Assembly (NCBI RefSeq): GCF_964036595.1 | Contig: NZ_OZ038523.1 | Coordinates: 276,501-340,500, forward strand | DNA length: 64,000 nt | Source: Tenacibaculum sp. 190524A05c | GTDB lineage: Bacteria > Bacteroidota > Bacteroidia > Flavobacteriales > Flavobacteriaceae | Direction of reading: 5' to 3' | Part shown: positions 59,293 through 64,000 of the stretch, piece after piece | Layout of the letters: each line of letters opens with the position of its first letter | Numbering within the stretch: position 1 is the first letter of the stretch | Notes under the pieces: generated by a model | Database searches by the model: none | The model's input: only the letters and a program-made list of their open reading frames with translations | Told to the model about the DNA's origin: nothing | Translations under genes and position numbers: made by a program

Positions 59293-60945
59293 TTGTTACA
59301 TCATTTATCAATACAAAATTACGCGTTAATAGATGAGTTATCCATCAATTTTTCTGATGGTTTGTCTATTATCACAGGAGAAACAGGGTCTGGAAAATCA
59401 ATACTCTTAGGGGCACTTGGATTAGTTCTTGGAAATAGAGCTGATTTAAGTTCTTTAAAGAATAACGAATCAAAATGTATTATTGAAGCTGAATTCGATC
59501 TTACAGCTTATGCATTGCAAGTATTTTTTGAGAAGAGCGATCTAGACTATGAAGACAAAACCATAATCAGAAGGGAAATTTTACCTTCAGGGAAATCTCG
59601 TGCTTTTGTAAATGATACTCCTGTTATTTTAAGTGTCTTAGGAGAGTTAAAGTCTAAACTTGTAGATATTCATTCTCAACATCAGACTTTACAATTATCT
59701 GATAGTTTATTTCAGTTTTCTGTAATTGATGCTTTAGCCAAGAATGATAAACGTATTGCTTCTTATAAAAGAGGATTAAGAAAGTATAATTTACTTGCAA
59801 AAGAACTTCGAGCGTTACAAGAAAATCAGGAAAATGAAAATCAGCAATATGAATACAATTTACATCTATTCAAAGAGTTGGAGGAGGCAGATTTTCAAGA
59901 GAACGAACAACAAGACTTAGAAGCTAAGCTTGATGTTTTAAACAACGTAGAAGATATAAAAACAAGTCTTTCTGAGGCTCTACAAATAACAACAAGCGAA
60001 GAGGTTGGTGCGCAGAACCTACTATATTCTTTAGAGAATGCTTTACAGAAAATAAGTGCGTTTTCGAAAGAATATGAAGACTTGCATAATCGAGTTGCAA
60101 GTATAAAAATTGAATTAGATGATGTTGCTGCAGAGTTAGAACGTTCAAATGAATCGATTGAGTTTAATCCGAATGAACTTGAAATCGTTAATGAGCGTTT
60201 ACAGTTAATGTATTCATTGCAAAAGAAACATCAAGTTGGTTCGTTAGAAGAGTTGGCTGTAATTCATCAACAATTAGCTGAAAAGGTAGGTGGAGTTGAG
60301 AATGCTTCAGAAATTATAGATAAGAAGCAACAGGAAGTAAATGATGTAGCTAAAAAGTTAGATGAAGTTGCTTTACTAATTTCAAATCAACGTAATAAAG
60401 CAATTCCAAAACTAAAGAAAGAATTAGAGTTTTTACTTTCAGAATTAGGTATGCCAAATGCTCGTTTTTCGATAGAAATAAAACCATCAGAGAATTACTT
60501 ATCTAATGGTAAAGACGAGTTAGCATTTTTATTCTCGGCAAATAAAGGAGGAAACTTTGGTGAATTAAAGAAGGTTGCTTCAGGAGGAGAATTATCTAGA
60601 ATAATGCTTTCTATCAAGAAAATTCTTTCTGAAAACACGAAATTACCAACTATAATTTTTGATGAAATTGATACTGGAGTTTCTGGTGAAGTTTCTAATA
60701 AAATAGCATACATAATGCAGGAAATGAGTAAGTACATGCAAGTAATTGCAATAACTCACTTACCACAAATTGCCTCAAAAGGTCAAGCACATTACAAAGT
60801 GTTTAAAGAAGATAAAAACGGTAAAACAGCATCGAATTTAAAATTACTTTCTAATGATGAGAGAGTTGTTGAAATTGCAGAGATGTTAAGCGGAAAAGAT
60901 ATTTCAGAAAGTGCATTAACACATGCGAAAGAACTATTAAATTAA
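59293..60945 (+). CDS. recN: DNA repair ATPase RecN
   Basis: This is a 550-residue SMC-like ATPase of double-strand-break repair. It starts with TTG at 59293 (MLHHLSIQNYALIDELSI), which places the ABC head's N-terminal strand correctly. Walker A is ITGETGSGKSILLGAL (27-42). A long coiled coil lies at about 160-370. The C-terminal head has VASGGELSRIMLSIK (signature) and TIIFDEIDTGVSGEV (Walker B and D-loop), then ITHLPQIASKGQAHY. It is slightly shorter than E. coli RecN (553). Confidence 0.97.
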   Translation: MLHHLSIQNYALIDELSINFSDGLSIITGETGSGKSILLGALGLVLGNRADLSSLKNNESKCIIEAEFDLTAYALQVFFEKSDLDYEDKTIIRREILPSGKSRAFVNDTPVILSVLGELKSKLVDIHSQHQTLQLSDSLFQFSVIDALAKNDKRIASYKRGLRKYNLLAKELRALQENQENENQQYEYNLHLFKELEEADFQENEQQDLEAKLDVLNNVEDIKTSLSEALQITTSEEVGAQNLLYSLENALQKISAFSKEYEDLHNRVASIKIELDDVAAELERSNESIEFNPNELEIVNERLQLMYSLQKKHQVGSLEELAVIHQQLAEKVGGVENASEIIDKKQQEVNDVAKKLDEVALLISNQRNKAIPKLKKELEFLLSELGMPNARFSIEIKPSENYLSNGKDELAFLFSANKGGNFGELKKVASGGELSRIMLSIKKILSENTKLPTIIFDEIDTGVSGEVSNKIAYIMQEMSKYMQVIAITHLPQIASKGQAHYKVFKEDKNGKTASNLKLLSNDERVVEIAEMLSGKDISESALTHAKELLN

Positions 60946-60950
60946 GGAGT

Positions 60951-61466
60951 ATGAGTGATAATAGAGCAGAGGATTTATTTTTCGAAGCGGATCAAATGAT
61001 CGAAGAGAATCAAATAGTTGAAGCTAAAGAAAGATTATATGATTTATTAGAAGAGTTTCCTGATTATGGAAGAGCTCACAATCATTTAGGTTGGTTGTAT
61101 AACTTAAAGTTTAATAACTATCCAAAAGCGAAAAAACATTTGGAATTAGCAATTAAGTTTGCACCAGATTACCATGCGGCTTATAGTAATTATTCATATT
61201 TGTTAATAGATATGAATCTTAATGATGAAATGATTACTTTTGGCAACAAGGTCATTACAAATTCTGTTGTTGATAAGTCTACAATTTATAATAAAATGGG
61301 ACAAGCATTTGAATTAAAAAAGGATTTAATGAATGCGCATAAATATTATAAATTAGCTATCGGAGAAACATTAAACAACAAAACTTTAGACTCAATATAT
61401 GCGTCTGTAACAAGGGTAAAAAGAAAAATGAGCCTTATGCAACGCTTAAAATTAATTAACCAATAG
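60951..61466 (+). CDS. Tetratricopeptide-repeat protein
   Basis: This is a 171-residue soluble protein built of TPR units: EDLFFEADQMIEENQIVEAK, YDLLEEFPDYGRAHNHLGWL, LELAIKFAPDYHAAYSNYSY and STIYNKMGQAFELKKDLMNA. It has no signal peptide, so it is cytoplasmic. Gaps to recN (5 bases) and fabI (18 bases) put it in the same transcript. It is likely a protein-interaction adaptor; partner unknown. Confidence 0.85.
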   Translation: MSDNRAEDLFFEADQMIEENQIVEAKERLYDLLEEFPDYGRAHNHLGWLYNLKFNNYPKAKKHLELAIKFAPDYHAAYSNYSYLLIDMNLNDEMITFGNKVITNSVVDKSTIYNKMGQAFELKKDLMNAHKYYKLAIGETLNNKTLDSIYASVTRVKRKMSLMQRLKLINQ

Positions 61467-61484
61467 GAAAATAAACACTAAAAC

Positions 61485-62297
61485 ATGTATAACTTATTAA
61501 AAGGTAAGAAAGGAATTATTTTCGGAGCTTTAGATGAGAACTCTATTGCTTGGAAAGTTGCAGAAAGAGCTCACGAAGAAGGAGCTGAGTTTGTATTAAC
61601 TAATGCACCAATTGCTCTTAGAATGGGGCAATTAAATGAATTAGCTGAGAAAACTGGATCGCAAGTTATTCCTGCTGATGCGACTTCTATGGAGGATTTA
61701 ACGAACTTAGTTGAAAAATCTATGGAAATTTTAGGTGGTAAATTAGACTTTGTTTTACATTCAATCGGGATGTCAGTTAACGTTCGTAAAGGAAAGCATT
61801 ATACAGATCCTAAGTATGATTTCACAACTAAAGGTTGGGATGTATCTGCTGTATCTTTTCATAAAACAATGAACGTTTTATATAACAAGCAAGCTATGAA
61901 TGAATGGGGAAGTATTGTTGCTTTAACTTACATGGCAGCTCAAAGAGTATTCCCAGATTATAATGATATGGCTGATAATAAAGCGTATTTAGAATCTATT
62001 GCACGTAGTTTCGGATACTTCTTCGGAAGAGATCACAAAGTTCGTGTAAATACAATTTCACAATCGCCAACAGTAACAACTGCTGGTAGTGGAGTAAAAG
62101 GATTCGATGGATTCTTAGCATATGCAGAAAAAATGTCTCCATTAGGAAATGCTACTGCATTAGAGTGTGCTGATTATACAATCTCATTGTTCTCTGATTT
62201 AACAAAGAAAGTTACATTACAAAACTTATTCCATGATGGAGGATTCTCTAACATGGGTGTGAGTGATGCAGTAATGGAACGATTTACTGAAGAATAG
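61485..62297 (+). CDS. fabI: Enoyl-[acyl-carrier-protein] reductase FabI
   Basis: This 270-residue enzyme makes the last reduction of type II fatty acid elongation, using NADH or NADPH. GKKGIIFGALDENSIAW is the FabI-type cofactor loop, and FVLHSIGMSV follows. The catalytic residues fit exactly: Y149, Y159 and K166, with the same Y-x9-Y-x6-K spacing as the E. coli enzyme (Y146, Y156, K163). SGVKGFDGFLAYAEKMSPLG and TKKVTLQNLFHDGGFSNMG lie in the C-terminal region. It ends with a strong terminator. Confidence 0.97.
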   Translation: MYNLLKGKKGIIFGALDENSIAWKVAERAHEEGAEFVLTNAPIALRMGQLNELAEKTGSQVIPADATSMEDLTNLVEKSMEILGGKLDFVLHSIGMSVNVRKGKHYTDPKYDFTTKGWDVSAVSFHKTMNVLYNKQAMNEWGSIVALTYMAAQRVFPDYNDMADNKAYLESIARSFGYFFGRDHKVRVNTISQSPTVTTAGSGVKGFDGFLAYAEKMSPLGNATALECADYTISLFSDLTKKVTLQNLFHDGGFSNMGVSDAVMERFTEE

Positions 62298-62328
62298 ATT
62301 TTTCTTATTACAAGAATTGAAATACAAG

Positions 62329-62356
62329 AATGCAAATCTTTAGATTTGCATTTTTT
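62329..62356 (+). terminator. Intrinsic terminator of the recN-fabI transcript
   Basis: AATGCAAATCT and AGATTTGCATT form an 11-bp perfect stem with a two-base loop, then a T run. Confidence 0.9.
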
Positions 62357-62370
62357 ATTGTTTATAGTTT

Positions 62371-63150
62371 ATGAGTAACATTTCGTTCATAGAAAAAGAA
62401 TTAGAAGGACTTAGAAAAGAATTAAATCAACACGAGTTATATACATCTCTTAAAAATATAGATGATGTAAAAACTTTTATGGAATCTCATGTATTTGCAG
62501 TTTGGGATTTTATGTCGTTGCTAAAGGCATTACAACAAGAGTTAACGTGTACAACATTACCTTGGTTTCCTAAAGTAAATACAAAAACAGCTCGTTTTAT
62601 AAACGAAATTGTTTTGGGAGAGGAAACAGATGTAAATGAATTGGGAGAGCCTAGAAGTCATTTCGAAATGTATGTAGATGCAATGAAGCAAGCTGGAGCG
62701 AGTACTTCAACCATAGCCAATTTTATTTCTGAAGTATATGACGGAACGAGTATTGAAAACGCTTTAGGGAAGAGTGAAGTATCTAAAGAGGTTTTAGAAT
62801 TTGTAAAATTCACTTTTGATGTTATAAATACCAGAGAACCACATTTAATTGGATCTGTATTTACATTTGGTAGAGAAGATGTAATTCCTGATATGTTTAT
62901 TGAAATTGTTAAGAATACAGAAGAAGAGAAAAATACCAATTATAGTAAGTTAACATATTACTTAAATAGACACATTGAACTAGATGGAGATGAACACGGA
63001 CCTTTATCATTAGAAATGATAGAAGAATTATGTGGTGATGACCAACAAAAATGGGATGATGTGTTGTTTTATGCCAAAGAAGCGCTTAGAAAGAGAATTC
63101 AGCTTTGGGATGGTATAGTAAAAGAAATAAACGCTTCAGTATTAGCTTAA
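62371..63150 (+). CDS. DUF3050 (heme-oxygenase-like fold) protein
   Basis: This is a 259-residue helical protein. ELNQHELYTSLKNIDDVKTF, MESHVFAVWDFMSLLKALQQ, LGEPRSHFEMYVDAMKQAGA, REPHLIGSVFTFGREDVIPD and RHIELDGDEHGPLSLEMI match DUF3050, which has the heme-oxygenase-like fold with conserved H and E residues that may bind two metals. The reaction is unknown. Its stop (TAA) is immediately followed by the ATG of the glycosyltransferase. Confidence 0.88.
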   Translation: MSNISFIEKELEGLRKELNQHELYTSLKNIDDVKTFMESHVFAVWDFMSLLKALQQELTCTTLPWFPKVNTKTARFINEIVLGEETDVNELGEPRSHFEMYVDAMKQAGASTSTIANFISEVYDGTSIENALGKSEVSKEVLEFVKFTFDVINTREPHLIGSVFTFGREDVIPDMFIEIVKNTEEEKNTNYSKLTYYLNRHIELDGDEHGPLSLEMIEELCGDDQQKWDDVLFYAKEALRKRIQLWDGIVKEINASVLA

Positions 63151-64000
63151 ATGAAATTGAATTTCTCCATAATTATTCCGGTATATAATCGTCCAAATGA
63201 AATCGATGAATTACTTGAAAGCTTTATTAAACAAGATTTTAGTGATGCTTATGAAATTATAATTGTGGAAGATGGTTCTGATAATTCTTCAGAAGAAATA
63301 GTAGATAAGTATACTTCAAATCTGAATATCAAATATTATTACAAAGAGAATTCAGGAGCTGGAATGTCGCGAAATTTCGGTATGGAAAGAGCAACAGGAA
63401 ACTACTTCATTATTTTAGATTCTGATGTTATTTTACCAAATACTTATTTGAGTAGTGTGAAGAAGGCTTTGATACAGAACTTTACGGATGCTTTTGGCGG
63501 ACCGGATAAAGCTCATGAGAGTTTTACTCCTTTACAAAAGGCAATCAATTATTCTATGACTTCTGTTTTTACTACAGGAGGAATTAGAGGAAAAAAGAAA
63601 AGTGTTGGTAAATTCCAACCTAGAAGCTTTAATATGGGGATTTCCAAGGAAGCTTTCGATACAACAAAAGGATTTAATCATTACAAAGTAGGAGAGGATA
63701 TTGACTTATCTTTTCGATTATGGGGAGAAGGTTACGAAACGCAATTAATTTCTGATGCTTATGTGTATCATAAGCGAAGAACAAGTATCAAACAATTTTT
63801 CAAGCAAACCTTTTCTTTTGGAACAGCGCGTCCAGAATTAAACAGGAGATTTCCAAGTACAAAGAAAATTACCTTCTGGTTTCCAAGTGTTTTTATTTTA
63901 GGATTAGATCTATTTTTAATCTTAGCCATATTCGGATACTGGCAATTTTTAATATGTTACGTTTTGTATTTTGTAGTTTTGTTTTTAGATTCTTTACTAC
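63151..64000 (+). CDS. Glycosyltransferase family 2 protein (partial, cut by right edge)
   Basis: This frame is open from the ATG at 63151 to the window end (283 codons) with no stop. It has the GT-A fold of family 2: FSIIIPVYNRPNEIDELLES, YEIIIVEDGSDNSSEEIVDK, SGAGMSRNFGMERATGNYFI, and the metal-binding D-x-D (FIILDSDVILPNTYL). The acceptor motif region is VGEDIDLSFRLWGEGYE (E-D-x-D-L), followed by hydrophobic C-terminal segments (WFPSVFILGLDLFLILAIFG), suggesting a membrane-bound enzyme. It is fused to the DUF3050 transcript with no gap. It probably makes a surface glycan or lipid; substrate unknown. Confidence 0.9.
   Translation, partial: MKLNFSIIIPVYNRPNEIDELLESFIKQDFSDAYEIIIVEDGSDNSSEEIVDKYTSNLNIKYYYKENSGAGMSRNFGMERATGNYFIILDSDVILPNTYLSSVKKALIQNFTDAFGGPDKAHESFTPLQKAINYSMTSVFTTGGIRGKKKSVGKFQPRSFNMGISKEAFDTTKGFNHYKVGEDIDLSFRLWGEGYETQLISDAYVYHKRRTSIKQFFKQTFSFGTARPELNRRFPSTKKITFWFPSVFILGLDLFLILAIFGYWQFLICYVLYFVVLFLDSLL

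Overview
The window is a low-GC chromosomal segment from a member of the Bacteroidota, most likely a marine Flavobacteriaceae (Tenacibaculum-like; the genus is a guess). The evidence is a GLPGLI-family protein beside a TonB-dependent-receptor-type barrel, a protease with a C-terminal type IX secretion sorting domain, Bacteroidota-type -7 promoter boxes (TAnnTTTG) upstream of many genes, few Shine-Dalgarno sequences, and the gene orders dnaA/phosphatase/methylase and bamD-rpoZ-coaBC-DUF4835-recN-fabI. I saw no rRNA, tRNA, CRISPR array, insertion sequence or prophage. Most of the window is core housekeeping DNA. No gene-free gap exceeds about 300 bases.

Layout. 1-1332 (minus): four small double-glycine leader peptides, bacteriocin-like or natural-product-like, the first cut by the window edge. 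1438-7596: a HEAT-like protein, a MORN-repeat protein, mnmA, a secreted subtilisin-like protease, a membrane protein and a nitronate monooxygenase-family enzyme. 7624-15063 (minus): a long run tpx, dgkA, ftsK, lolA-like, lptF/G-like, ribB and a SUFU-domain protein. 15154-16753: a MATE transporter and a small acidic protein. 16840-20918 (minus): a TetR regulator, SDR and AhpD-like protein under apparent autoregulation, an amine oxidase, and an unknown membrane protein. 21012-25456: an outer-membrane DUF481 protein, then GLPGLI plus barrel. 25551-31415: mutS2, ung, a secreted unknown, a glycosyltransferase and an LpxH-like phosphoesterase. 31641-36459 (minus): secA, DUF2795, a cobalamin adenosyltransferase and a thioesterase. 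36633-39232: dnaA, a tyrosine phosphatase and a tetrapyrrole-methylase-fold enzyme. 39264-42366 (minus): a transglycosylase-like protein, mltG, GNAT and dapF. 42500-50167: degP/htrA, gap, DinB, ligA and three tandem YhhN-family membrane proteins. 50174-52263 (minus): DoxX and a 5'-nucleotidase split into two genes. 52460-55460: dapA, a lipoprotein, ferritin and a fifth GG-leader peptide. 55556-64000: bamD, rpoZ, coaBC, DUF4835, recN, TPR, fabI, DUF3050 and a glycosyltransferase cut by the right edge.

Best candidate for something undescribed: the GG-leader peptide family. Three of the four peptides at the left end share a core signature (F-x-C-Y, then about 22-24 residues, then C-[FW]-P). Their transcription units share a conserved upstream element about 55-75 bases before the start codon, a 5'-UTR ATTAACC element in three of them, and related terminator hairpins. 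A fifth peptide 54 kb away has almost the same leader but a six-cysteine core, suggesting one shared peptidase/exporter that would lie outside this window. Other items worth checking: a protease start codon placed in the loop of the upstream gene's terminator, an apparent non-AUG start that restores a signal peptide, several probably leaderless genes, twin TetR operators, and a RibBA whose RibA half has lost its zinc cysteines.
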